Origin: Paraktedonobacter sp035294465
GTDB taxonomy: Bacteria > Chloroflexota > Ktedonobacteria > Ktedonobacterales > Ktedonobacteraceae
Length of the DNA stretch: 20,374 bases
NCBI GenBank assembly: GCA_035294465.1
Contig: DATGKW010000177.1
Span: 1-20,374, forward strand
Direction of reading: 5' to 3'
Under the pieces are notes generated by a model that saw nothing but the letters and a program-made list of their open reading frames with translations, ran no database searches and had not been told where the DNA came from. Positions within the stretch are counted from its first letter, which is position 1. Every line of letters begins with the position of its first letter. Of the stretch, positions 6,319 to 13,594 are shown piece by piece. The position numbers were made by a program, and so were the translations under genes.

Positions 6319-8624
6319 GACGCCGTTCCTCCAGACCGCGTTAATTCGCGCAGCACGCTCTCCAGCACATCAATGGCGTGCAAGTATTCGTTAATCACAA
6401 TGTGCTCTTGCGGGGTATGATCCAGCCGTGAGTCGCCCGGCCCGTAGGCCACGATATTTTCACCCCAGACCGGTCCCACCACGTTCATATCAGAGGTTCC
6501 AGTTTTCAGCTTAAAGATGGGCTGAATGCCGCCGGCGCGCAGGGCGGCGACGAAAGCGCGAGCTAGCGGCGTACCGCGCGAACTCTGGAAGGCTCGTTCC
6601 TCTCCCCTGAAACTCAGCCGGATATCCAGTTCAGCCGCCCAGGTTTCTAGCAAGCCGCGCAATTCTGCGAGATCGAAGTTCGGCGGCAGGCGATAGCCGA
6701 CAACAAAGCAGGCGCGTTCTTCCAGCCCGTCCTGCTGGCTGTTGACCGAACGTAGAGAAGGCTGCAACGCTGCGAAAGCTGAATCCCCGGCATGCACTTG
6801 ATTCCAGCGTTCGGCATGCATGTGAACACGCTCCCAGAAGTCTGCTGCAATCTCGCTGCAACCGCGTTCCGGTCCCGCTGTGTGGCTGATCGCACGGCTC
6901 ACCCGGCCCTCCACGAGCAAACGGCCTTTGTATCCGAGAGTGATCGCGTTGCTGCCACTCGGCTCGCCGATTACACAGGCTACAGGCTGATAGCGTCCCA
7001 CTGTAGCCCGCGCACCTCGCGAGGTCGCAGCCTCTTCCTCAACCGCCCCGATGACCAGAATCGGGCGTGCCAGGCCGCCTGAGCGCGCTACGCGCGATGC
7101 TGCGTAGATAAAGGCTGCCAGGGGGCCTTTGGCATCGACCGCGCCGCGCCCATAAAGCTTGCCAGCCTCAACGCGCACTGGCACCACGCCATGCACGGTG
7201 TCCATATGGCCCAGAAGAACAACTGGCTGCGCATTGCTTTCCAGGCCGGCTCCAGCGACGAAGTTGCCAGCCTCATCAATATGTGCCTCCAGCCCCAGGT
7301 TGCGCGCCTGCTCAACCAGGTAGCGAGCCAGCATGCCTTCAGCACCCGAATAGCTGGGAATGTACAGCATCTCACGCAGCAATGTTACTTCCGGCCGCGT
7401 TTCTCCCGGCTGGCTGGTTGTCCTCTCTGCTCTGCGCTCCTGCGCGCCATTCAGCACTTCCTCAACAGTTGCCAATGCGCGTCCAAGTTGCTCACGGGTA
7501 ATGACCAGCGGTGGTAGCAGGCGCAGCACACGGGGCCCGGCGGGCAGAGCCAGAATGCCGCGCTCGCAAAGTTGTTCAAGATAGGGCTGGACCTTTGTTG
7601 TTAACTCTATCCCCAGCATCAGACCGCGTCCACGCACCTCGCGGACTAGCGGCGAGTGCATTTCGCGCAGACGCTGCAAGGCGTATTCGCCCAGTTCAGC
7701 CGCCCGGTTGGGCAGATCTTCGCGCTCAAGAATATCGAGGGTTGCCAGGGAGGCCGCGCACGCCACTGGATTGCCTCCGAAGGTTGTGCCATGCACTCCC
7801 TTGCCAATGTGCCCGCTCTCCAGCGCGCGCCGGCCCAGGCAGATCGCGCCCATAGGAATGCCACCGCCTATGGACTTGGCCAGGCAGAGGATATCCGGCT
7901 CTAGGTTGTAATGCTGGCAGGCAAAGAGCCGTCCGGTACGCCCAAAGCCTGTCTGCACCTCATCGATAATGAGCAGCGCGCCCCGCTCGTGACAAATCTC
8001 TGCTAACCCGCTGATGTATTCCTGTGTGGCTATATGAACACCACCCTCGCCCTGGATCAGTTCGACGATCAGCGCAGCGGTGTCTTCGCCAATTGCTTCT
8101 CTAGCCGCTTCCAGGTCGTTATAGCGCACATGGGTAAAGCCAGGCACTAGTGGCGCGAACGGCTCGCGATAGTGTGGCTCCCAGGTCGCGGAGAGTGCGC
8201 CCATGCTGCGCCCGTGAAAGCCGCGTAATGTGGCAACGATCCCTGTGCGTCCCGTCGCCAGACGGGCAAATTTGATTGCGCCCTCGATGGCCTCGGTCCC
8301 GCTATTGCAGAGGAAGATACGCGGCTGCTCCAGAGGAACAAGCGCTGCCAGGCGTTCCAGCAAACGCGCGCGTGTGTCGTTGTACACGATCTCAGGGCAC
8401 GTGACCAGCCGCTGGGCCTGCTCGGCGATGGCAGCAGCGATTTCTGGACGCCCATGACCGAGATTGGCGACGCCATGACCTGCTGTGCAATCAATATATT
8501 CGCGCCCCGCCTCGTCCCAAAGGAGCGCTCCCTGGCCGCGCACAATCGCCACCGGGCGTTTGCTGTAAACTCCACTGGTGTAAGTGTCTTCGGTCTCAAT
8601 AATGCCGCGTGCAATCGTAAGCAC
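6315..8624 (-). CDS. lysJK: Fused LysW-aminoadipate-semialdehyde aminotransferase / LysW-lysine hydrolase (LysJ-LysK)
   Basis: One 769-codon frame encodes two enzymes. Residues 1 to about 393 are a class III PLP aminotransferase: NSGTEA (107-112) for the phosphate, DEVQTGFGRTG (221-231), and the Schiff-base lysine K250 in CLAKSIGGG. It converts LysW-aminoadipate semialdehyde to LysW-lysine. After a short linker (about 394-412, charged and Ser/Thr/Pro-containing) comes an M20 peptidase of LysK/ArgE type: GHMDTVHG (H473, D475), GAVDAKG (D497), EEE (529-531), IGEPS (552-556) and a final RLDHTPQEH with H736. It hydrolyses the carrier bond to free lysine and regenerate LysW. The start is GTG with GGGAG 6 nt upstream, 3 nt after the lysZ stop. 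No internal stop or frameshift is seen. The two are usually separate genes in Thermus and archaea. Confidence 0.92.
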   Translation of the reverse strand: MLTIARGIIETEDTYTSGVYSKRPVAIVRGQGALLWDEAGREYIDCTAGHGVANLGHGRPEIAAAIAEQAQRLVTCPEIVYNDTRARLLERLAALVPLEQPRIFLCNSGTEAIEGAIKFARLATGRTGIVATLRGFHGRSMGALSATWEPHYREPFAPLVPGFTHVRYNDLEAAREAIGEDTAALIVELIQGEGGVHIATQEYISGLAEICHERGALLIIDEVQTGFGRTGRLFACQHYNLEPDILCLAKSIGGGIPMGAICLGRRALESGHIGKGVHGTTFGGNPVACAASLATLDILEREDLPNRAAELGEYALQRLREMHSPLVREVRGRGLMLGIELTTKVQPYLEQLCERGILALPAGPRVLRLLPPLVITREQLGRALATVEEVLNGAQERRAERTTSQPGETRPEVTLLREMLYIPSYSGAEGMLARYLVEQARNLGLEAHIDEAGNFVAGAGLESNAQPVVLLGHMDTVHGVVPVRVEAGKLYGRGAVDAKGPLAAFIYAASRVARSGGLARPILVIGAVEEEAATSRGARATVGRYQPVACVIGEPSGSNAITLGYKGRLLVEGRVSRAISHTAGPERGCSEIAADFWERVHMHAERWNQVHAGDSAFAALQPSLRSVNSQQDGLEERACFVVGYRLPPNFDLAELRGLLETWAAELDIRLSFRGEERAFQSSRGTPLARAFVAALRAGGIQPIFKLKTGTSDMNVVGPVWGENIVAYGPGDSRLDHTPQEHIVINEYLHAIDVLESVLRELTRSGGTAS

Positions 8625-8627
8625 TGC

Positions 8628-9494
8628 TTACTCCCTTCCGCCGGCCACAGCGGCGATAGCAACTTCTAAATTTCTCCCAACCTCTGCTGCTGAGATGGTT
8701 GTGCCCTCGCCTCGTAGCAGCGCCGTCAATGGAGCGTTGCCAATGCGTATCCGGCGAACGCCGCCTGCCAGGGCTTCTCTGGCACCCAGCAACTTTTTGC
8801 ACATGCGTCCCTGTGCATAGATCGTATACTCATCCAAGCGCTCTGCCTCGATCTGATGAATGAGCGTTGAGGAATCACTCGGATCGCGCAGCAGCCCTGG
8901 CACGTTGGTCGCGATTACCAGTTCGTCTGCCCCTAGCGCGCACGCGATGGCCGCTGCCGCCCGGTCACCATCCACGTTGAGCCGCTCGCCTTCGTGACCT
9001 AAAGCCAGAGGTGCAACAACCGGCAGATAGCCCGCGTCGAGCAGCATATTCAACAGATGCACGTTGACCTGTTCGATCTGCCCGGTATAATCATCGCGCA
9101 CGATCCGCATTCGTCCATCGGGAGTAAGCGCGCGGATGGCCGACTTGCGCCGGGCTAGCAGCAGACGGCCATCAACGCCTGCCAGGCCCAATGCATTGAT
9201 GTCGTGCTGCTGTAGTTGCGCAACCAGTTCGGTATTGATCTGCCCGGCCACCGCCATAGCGTAGATGCGCAGAGTTTCGCGGTCAGTGTAACGGCTGGTC
9301 ATACCGCCCGGTGAAGTGAGCGTGCGAATCTCTCGTCCTAGCTCTCCGGCCAGTTCGTTCGTCAAATCCGATCCACCGTGAACCAGAACAAGCCGCCGAT
9401 CCGCTTCTGGCATGCTTCGATAATGAGCGAGGTCGTTCAAAATGCTCTCGGTGGCAACGCCAGCAGCGCCGCCAATCTTGATTACCAGGGTCAT
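8628..9494 (-). CDS. lysZ: [LysW]-aminoadipate kinase
   Basis: An amino-acid kinase family protein (288 residues) related to ArgB. It phosphorylates the delta-carboxylate of LysW-bound aminoadipate. Motifs are the N-terminal KIGGAAG (6-12, with K6 and a glycine loop), VHGGSDLTNEL (38-48), GLAGVDGRLLLARR (103-116), the adenine/metal region LNVDGDRAAAAIA (172-184) and a C-terminal RMCKKL lysine pair near 233-234. The stretch between HGG and GLAG (GMTSRYTDRETL) is the kind seen in LysZ/ArgB of carrier-dependent pathways. The gene lies 24 nt after lysY, with GGAAG before the ATG, and its stop is 3 nt before the lysJK start. Arginine-pathway use (LysW-glutamate) cannot be excluded, since LysZ enzymes can be bifunctional. 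Lysine is favoured by the neighbours and T-boxes. Confidence 0.92.
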   Translation of the reverse strand: MTLVIKIGGAAGVATESILNDLAHYRSMPEADRRLVLVHGGSDLTNELAGELGREIRTLTSPGGMTSRYTDRETLRIYAMAVAGQINTELVAQLQQHDINALGLAGVDGRLLLARRKSAIRALTPDGRMRIVRDDYTGQIEQVNVHLLNMLLDAGYLPVVAPLALGHEGERLNVDGDRAAAAIACALGADELVIATNVPGLLRDPSDSSTLIHQIEAERLDEYTIYAQGRMCKKLLGAREALAGGVRRIRIGNAPLTALLRGEGTTISAAEVGRNLEVAIAAVAGGRE

Positions 9495-9518
9495 CTTCTT
9501 CCTGTCCTTCCCTTCTCG

Positions 9519-10673
9519 CTACACCGGATGCAGACCGGGGAAGCTCAGTCCCAGCGTCTCATCCCAGCCATACATACAATTCATGGCCTGGACCGCGTTG
9601 CCAGCCGCTCCCTTGACCAGATTATCGAGAGCCGCCATGATCACAACGCGTCCCTGGTCGGCATCTGCTTCAAAGCCTACGTCGCAATAGTTGCTGCCGG
9701 CAAGGATCTTTGGCTCAGGATAGCGATAGACCCCCTGCCGCTCTTTAACTAGCCGTACAAATGGCTCGCCGCGGTACGCCTCGCGATAGACGCGCCACAG
9801 GCGCTTCTCGTCCATCGGCCCGTTCATGAAGACCTGCGCTGTGACCAGAATACCGCGCACCAGCTCGACCGCTGTGGCCGAAAAGGCGATCACCTGCTCG
9901 GACAAATTGCCAGTGGGCTTTTGCGAATTGTTCGTATATCCTTCTTCCTGACCCGGCCAGCGGTGAAAAACTCCAATTTCTCTGCTCTCTCTCGCTCCAG
10001 TTTGAGGATATTGCAAGAGCTCCTGGATTAACTCGGCGCTATGCCGGTGACCGGTGGGTGCAAAGGAGCGCACAGCCCCGCTGCGGTCGGGATGATGGCT
10101 GCTCGCGCCCGGAGCCGCACCTGCTGCCGACGAACCAATCTTGGCCTCGACGACAAGCGGCATCTCCAGCCTGACCATCCCCGCGCGATAGAGGGGAGCC
10201 AGACCCAGGATAGCGGCCGTTGCCATACAACCGGTGCCGCTCACCAGGCAGGCCTCGCGCAATTGCTCGCGATGCAATTCCGGCAGCCCGTACACCGCCT
10301 CGCTTAGCAACGCCGGTGCGGGATGTTCTGCCCCATACCAGCGCCGGTAGAGTTCTGGCGAGCGCAAGCGAAAATCTGCCGAGAGATCGATTACTCTGGG
10401 AGCAAGCGTTCGATAGTGTTCAATGCTCCCCGCCGCTCTGCCATGCGGTAGGCAGAGAAACAGCAGATCGCTGGCTGTCAGATCATCGGGATGACAGTAG
10501 CGCAGAGAAGTTACGCCACGCAAATTTGGATGTGAGCTATAGACGTACTGACCGGCAGAACTGCTGGAGGCAACCTGGACAATCTCGACCTGCGGATGAA
10601 AAAACAGGATACGCAGCAGTTCGCCGGCGGTATAGCCCGATCCACCCACAATTGCGACTCGAATGCGGCTCAT
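9519..10673 (-). CDS. lysY: [LysW]-aminoadipyl phosphate reductase
   Basis: An ArgC/LysY family NAD(P)H-dependent reductase that converts LysW-aminoadipyl phosphate to the semialdehyde. The N-terminal Rossmann motif IVGGSGYTAGELLR (8-21) binds the cofactor. The catalytic cysteine is C149 in SGTGCMATAAILGL, and the conserved GHRH (208-211) supplies the active-site histidine. LPHGRAA (75-81) and VIDLSADFR (94-102) are family signatures. The protein is 384 residues, longer than the usual 340-350. The excess is a stretch at about 222-258 (YPQTGARES...KPTGN), between GHRH and the strand FSATAVELVRGILVT, rich in polar residues and locally less GC-rich. It keeps the reading frame and looks like a surface loop. 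The ATG overlaps the lysX stop (ATGA), and lysZ follows 24 nt later. Confidence 0.92.
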   Translation of the reverse strand: MSRIRVAIVGGSGYTAGELLRILFFHPQVEIVQVASSSSAGQYVYSSHPNLRGVTSLRYCHPDDLTASDLLFLCLPHGRAAGSIEHYRTLAPRVIDLSADFRLRSPELYRRWYGAEHPAPALLSEAVYGLPELHREQLREACLVSGTGCMATAAILGLAPLYRAGMVRLEMPLVVEAKIGSSAAGAAPGASSHHPDRSGAVRSFAPTGHRHSAELIQELLQYPQTGARESREIGVFHRWPGQEEGYTNNSQKPTGNLSEQVIAFSATAVELVRGILVTAQVFMNGPMDEKRLWRVYREAYRGEPFVRLVKERQGVYRYPEPKILAGSNYCDVGFEADADQGRVVIMAALDNLVKGAAGNAVQAMNCMYGWDETLGLSFPGLHPV

Positions 10674-11533
10674 TGCATCACCTCCACGCGGGAATGAGCA
10701 CAGACATACTCCACAATCTCCTGGGGAATATCCACGCCAGTAGGTGCGATGCTGTTGCGAAATTCCATCGTGGCATTGATCTCGTTCACCAGATAGCCAC
10801 GCTGCTCATCCTCAAGCACATCGACTGCCAGGATACCACCACCCACGGCCCGCGCAGCACGCACGCATAGCTCATCCAGTTCAGGGGTCAGCGGGCAATT
10901 GCTGGCGACCGCGCCCCGTGCCGTGTTAGTCACCCAATGCGCGCTGCTGCGATAGATCGCGCAGAGGGTGTGTTCCCCAACCACGAAGGCGCGGATGTCG
11001 CGCTGCGGCTTGCTCACGTACTCCTGGATATAATGAATCTGGTGTTGATAGCCGCCCAGCGTCTCCTGGTGCTCTAGAATTGCCTCGGCGGCGTCGCGAT
11101 CGTTGACTCGCGCGAGCAAACGCCCCCAGGAGCCGGTGACTGGTTTGAGCACCGCCGGATATCCCAGCGTTTCGATGCCCTGCGCTGCGCTCTGCTGCTC
11201 AAAAGCCAGCAGTGTACGCGGTGTGGGAATGCCCGCCCGCAGGAGGGCCAGCGTAGTCAACAACTTGTCGTTGCAGGTAGCCGTTACCTGCGCGGAATTG
11301 TAGACGGGAATGCCCCAGTGCTCCAGCACATAGGATACGGCCAGGCCGCGCGACTGGCTGACGCTGCGGCAGAGCACGGCATCATAGGCTCGCCAGCGCT
11401 CATCCGGTCGCGCCAGGTCCAGCAACAACTGGCCATCATCGATAAGCTCAAACTCCACCCCACGCTGCTGCAAAGCCGCAACCAGGAGCTTCTCTTCAAC
11501 TCGCACGCGCGAAGCCAGGATCGCTATCCGCAT
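10670..11533 (-). CDS. lysX: Alpha-aminoadipate-LysW ligase
   Basis: A 287-residue ATP-grasp ligase that joins the amino group of alpha-aminoadipate to the C-terminal glutamate of LysW. Visible features are the N-terminal lid domain, a lysine in TCNDKLLTTLALLRAGIPTP (K90), the ATP-binding PAVLKPVTGSWGR (K130, glycine-rich loop 133-137), IQEYVSKPQRDIRAFVVG (169-186), and metal-binding residues E251 and N253 in LVNEINATMEFRNS. The C-terminal FRNSIAPTGVDIP segment is where LysX, ArgX and RimK-type ligases differ in substrate choice. It resembles LysX, but the sequence alone does not exclude some glutamate activity. The gene starts 4 nt after lysW ends, with a G-rich ribosome-binding stretch inside the end of lysW, so carrier and ligase should be made together. 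Confidence 0.92.
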   Translation of the reverse strand: MRIAILASRVRVEEKLLVAALQQRGVEFELIDDGQLLLDLARPDERWRAYDAVLCRSVSQSRGLAVSYVLEHWGIPVYNSAQVTATCNDKLLTTLALLRAGIPTPRTLLAFEQQSAAQGIETLGYPAVLKPVTGSWGRLLARVNDRDAAEAILEHQETLGGYQHQIHYIQEYVSKPQRDIRAFVVGEHTLCAIYRSSAHWVTNTARGAVASNCPLTPELDELCVRAARAVGGGILAVDVLEDEQRGYLVNEINATMEFRNSIAPTGVDIPQEIVEYVCAHSRVEVMQ

Positions 11534-11537
11534 GGCT

Positions 11538-11705
11538 TCATTCCCCCCAGTCTTCTTCCACCTGCGGAGCCAACGCCACCTCGGGCCGCTCTACATTCAG
11601 GACTTCCAGTTCCGCGTTACAATCCGGGCAATAGAGGATCTCCCCCACCAGCAAGCCCTGCAAATCCAGTTCTGCTTCGCATTCAGGACACTGCGCTGTA
11701 TTCAC
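11538..11705 (-). CDS. lysW: Amino-group carrier protein LysW
   Basis: The carrier protein on which lysine is built. At 55 residues it is the normal LysW size. Two zinc knuckles, C6-P-E-C9 and C26-P-D-C29, are followed by an acidic tail ending in the diagnostic EDWGE. The terminal Glu (E55) is the attachment point for alpha-aminoadipate. The acidic surface is how Lys enzymes recognise the carrier. I chose the GTG at 11703-11705 because AAAGGAAA lies just upstream at good spacing and the length fits. An ATG at 11721-11723 would add six residues (MRKEKY), but it has no clear ribosome-binding site and would place the basic KEKY before the knuckle. It is the first gene of the operon, about 50 nt after the U tract of the second T-box terminator. 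Confidence 0.93.
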   Translation of the reverse strand: MNTAQCPECEAELDLQGLLVGEILYCPDCNAELEVLNVERPEVALAPQVEEDWGE

Positions 11706-11755
11706 GTACTTTTCCTTTCTCATCTGCTAAGATAAAACCGTTCATGCCAACATCC

Positions 11756-11863
11756 AAGAAAAAACGCCCTCCGTTTCGCTTGCTTGTCTCCCTCTCTGAT
11801 TTTGCGTTAGCAACCATAAGCCATGCAAAATTGAAAGAAGGACACGTACTCAAGCGAAGGACG
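11756..11863 (-). terminator. Intrinsic terminator of T-box 2
   Basis: The 5' arm CGTCCTTCGCTTG (11863-11851) pairs with CAAGCGAA (11782-11775) and GGGCG (11769-11765), with a 5-nt bulge, followed by a T-rich tract (11764-11756). The loop is long (about 68 nt) and holds a secondary stem, ATTTTGC with GCAAAAT. The arm's CGTCCTTC also belongs to the antiterminator, so the two structures exclude one another. Confidence 0.8.
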
Positions 11864-12116
11864 AAGAGCGACAAAGAACTCTCGCGGTACCACCTTCATT
11901 CGCCAGCGCCTCGACGCGCCAGCATCTCAGGGAATTGAACGCGCACATCTGCGTGTTCTTCCCTTTGCCCGATCACGGGGGCCACCGGCAGAGGTCTACT
12001 CTCATCTCCCTGGATGATTTCTTCTCGCAGCTTCCGGCCTTTTTTCACGATCCCCGGCATACGGGCTTCTCAGCACCTGCCCGCTCTCTGCATACCAGCC
12101 AGACCGTTACTCGTCC
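11756..12116 (-). promoter_or_regulatory. T-box riboswitch 2 (lysine), proximal to lysW
   Basis: Read on the minus strand. Stem I opens with GGACGAGTAAC (12116-12106), followed by the GA-type AGAGAG motif and a specifier region GTGAAAAAAGGCC (12048-12036). Its A run gives AAA or AAG, both lysine. A GC-rich stem II element (11989-11967) precedes the T-box sequence AAGGTGGTACCGCG (11896-11883). UGGU in the bulge fits a tRNA with discriminator A. The anti-antiterminator arm CGTCCTTC is shared with the terminator that follows. Uncharged tRNA-Lys should stabilise the antiterminator and let transcription proceed into lysW. This copy is nearest the gene. Confidence 0.9.
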
Positions 12117-12174
12117 GATCATCGCCTTTGCGCATATTCTGTTGTCTGCCACACCTTCTCTAAAGACAAAGGCC

Positions 12175-12221
12175 AAATAAAAACGCCCCTCATCCTCCAA
12201 CGCAAACCGCTGGGAAGGACG
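12175..12221 (-). terminator. Intrinsic terminator of T-box 1
   Basis: CGTCCTTC (12221-12214) pairs with GAGGGGCG (12191-12184). Inside, CCAGCG pairs with CGTTGG around a GTTTG loop, with an AGGAT bulge. TTTTTATTT follows (12183-12175). The outer arm overlaps the antiterminator partner strand, as expected for a T-box switch. Confidence 0.85.
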
Positions 12222-12480
12222 AAGAGCGGCAATACTTCTCAATACGCCAGGACTTCGTGGTACCACCTTCGTTCGTCGGTATCTCGCAACACCGACCTCT
12301 ACGGGCAGTCTTTCGACGATGCACCTGCAGCCCGATCACGGGGGCCACCGGCGAGTTCTACTTTTGGCTCAACAGCCAATTTCTTCTCGCAGCGTCAGGG
12401 GTCTTTTTCACAGCCAGTAAACATATGGGCTTTTCACCAGCCGCCCACTCTCTGCATGCCACCAATGCTGTTACTCGTCC
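12175..12480 (-). promoter_or_regulatory. T-box riboswitch 1 (lysine), promoter-proximal
   Basis: Read on the minus strand, it starts about 40 nt after the predicted transcription start. GGACGAGTAAC (12480-12470) forms the loop-E side of stem I. AGAGAG and GGTGAAAAGCC follow as the GA motif and distal part. The specifier region is GTGAAAAAGACCCCTGA (12411-12395), with codon AAG (12405-12403) or AAA, both lysine. The T-box sequence GAAGGTGGTACCAC (12270-12257) and the partner CTTCGTCCTTC (12224-12214) form a textbook antiterminator: GAAGG/CCTTC, a 7-nt UGGUACC bulge, then ACGAAG/CTTCGT. Stem II sequence is identical over 23 nt to the second copy. It is the first of two serial tRNA-Lys switches. 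Confidence 0.9.
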
Positions 12481-12525
12481 CTGCCATGCCTGTACCTGAT
12501 TTGATCATTTTTATTTACTGGGCAA

Positions 12526-12555
12526 GTTATATCATGAGTCAGCGAGGTTTGTCAA
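12526..12555 (-). promoter_or_regulatory. Sigma-70-type promoter of the lysine operon
   Basis: On the minus strand a perfect -35 TTGACA (12555-12550) and a -10 TATAAC (12531-12526) are separated by 18 nt. Transcription should start near 12519, about 40 nt before stem I of T-box 1 and some 800 nt before lysW. It is the strongest promoter match in the window, consistent with control by attenuation rather than by initiation. Confidence 0.8.
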
Positions 12556-12636
12556 GTCCATTTTCTGCAAAAAGCAGGTGTCTCCTCTCTACCCGGCACA
12601 CTATCTCCGCTTTTTCAAAGATATAGCGAAAAAAGC

Positions 12637-12665
12637 TTGTACATGATCGAGAAAGATGGTACAAT
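12637..12665 (+). promoter_or_regulatory. Predicted promoter of the HAD hydrolase gene
   Basis: TTGTAC (12637-12642) and TACAAT (12660-12665) are separated by 17 nt on the plus strand. It is divergent from the lysine promoter about 80 nt away. A start near 12672 would give a leader of about 180 nt. Confidence 0.6.
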
Positions 12666-12730
12666 TTTTCCTACCCGTGGAGTCGCTGCACTTATGCGCC
12701 CCAGCCAGTCATTTTCCCATCCAATCGTTG

Positions 12731-12812
12731 AGGGGGATGGAGCCTCTAAAGGGTAGCGAATTGCCGCAGATGGAGAGACTAAATACGCCCCCTTAAGAGC
12801 CAGAATGCTCTT
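12731..12812 (+). promoter_or_regulatory. Structured RNA leader of the HAD gene, unrecognised
   Basis: Within the predicted leader, AGGGGG (12731-12736) can pair with CCCCCT (12788-12793). Inside it AGCCTCT (12741-12747) pairs with AGAGACT (12774-12780) with one mismatch, then GCG (12756-12758) pairs with CGC (12765-12767). Purine-rich internal loops separate the stems. A second hairpin, AAGAGC/GCTCTT (12795-12812), follows without a U tract. I do not recognise a known riboswitch class. Pairings were found by eye only. Confidence 0.35.
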
Positions 12813-12851
12813 CTCGCCGCTAGCAATGGAAATACAGAATACACGAAAGAT

Positions 12852-13535
12852 GTGCTCAACATGCGATACCATCTCTTAATGGATGCAGATGATACGCTTT
12901 GGGAAAACAATATCTATTTTGAGCAGGCCATTCATGCCTTCATTACCTTCCTGGACCACTCTCGGCTCTCACGAGAGGAGATCCGGGCGGTGCTGAACGA
13001 GACAGAACGGTCGATGGGTTATGGATCGGCCAATTTCACCAGGAGCCTGGTCCAAACTTACCATCGCTTGGCAGAAAAAGATGTGCAGGAGGAGGATATC
13101 GAGCAAGTGCGCCGATTTGGGGAGCAGATTCGCTCTCAGCCCTTGCAACTCCTTGAGGGAGTCCGAGAGACATTAGAGTACTTATCTCCTCGCCATGATC
13201 TGATCCTCCTTACCAAAGGAGACATCGAGGAGCAGAGACTAAAAATCGAACAATCAGGGATTGAGGGGTTCTTCAAACAGGTCTTCATCGTTCTGGAAAA
13301 AGATCATGCGACCTATCGCCAGATCATCAGCGAAATGGGGGTGGATCCGCGCCATACCTGGATGGTGGGCAATTCTCCTCGCTCCGATATCAATCCAGCG
13401 CTGGCTGCCGGTTTAAATGCGGTCTATATTCCGCACCCGCATACCTGGCAACTGGAGATGCAAAGCGTGTTTCATAGGGGTTCAGGGCAGATGATTCAGA
13501 TCTCCAGATTCGCAGAATTACGCGATTATTTCTAG
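12852..13535 (+). CDS. HAD-superfamily hydrolase
   Basis: A 227-residue haloacid dehalogenase-type phosphohydrolase. Motif I is MDADDTLWEN, with nucleophile D11 and acid/base D13. Motif II is LLTKGD (T121). The motif III lysine is K150 in LEKDHATY. Motif IV is MVGNSPRSDINPALAAG with D179. A helical cap of about 80 residues sits between motifs I and II (C1 type), as in phosphoglycolate phosphatase or nucleotidase-like members. The substrate is unknown. Two in-frame starts are possible, 12852 and 12861. Neither has a strong ribosome-binding site (GAAAG precedes the first). The gene has its own promoter and a long leader with potential RNA structure, is divergent from the lysine operon, and faces the DUF3037 gene 59 nt beyond its stop with no clear terminator between. 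Confidence 0.85.
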   Translation: MLNMRYHLLMDADDTLWENNIYFEQAIHAFITFLDHSRLSREEIRAVLNETERSMGYGSANFTRSLVQTYHRLAEKDVQEEDIEQVRRFGEQIRSQPLQLLEGVRETLEYLSPRHDLILLTKGDIEEQRLKIEQSGIEGFFKQVFIVLEKDHATYRQIISEMGVDPRHTWMVGNSPRSDINPALAAGLNAVYIPHPHTWQLEMQSVFHRGSGQMIQISRFAELRDYF

Positions 13536-13594
13536 CAACGGCTACATGCCATTTCGACTTTCGCCACTCTAGTACCTCAGCTTCAGATCTGCTC

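Noticed and set aside
7088..8662. Long frames opposite and within lysJK, including minus-strand frames at 7088-7375 and 8147-8662
   Set aside because: They are out-of-frame shadows of GC-rich coding sequence with no motifs or ribosome-binding sites.
8628..11705. Arginine synthesis through LysW (ArgX-type)
   Set aside because: The specifiers read lysine codons and the operon carries the AAA chain-extension genes. A second use in arginine synthesis cannot be excluded but is not supported here.
12731..12793. Fluoride riboswitch, because of GGGGGATGGAG and a later GCAGATGG
   Set aside because: The first stem of the fluoride aptamer cannot form, and the pseudoknot partner has a mismatch and the wrong arrangement. 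The gene is not a fluoride exporter.
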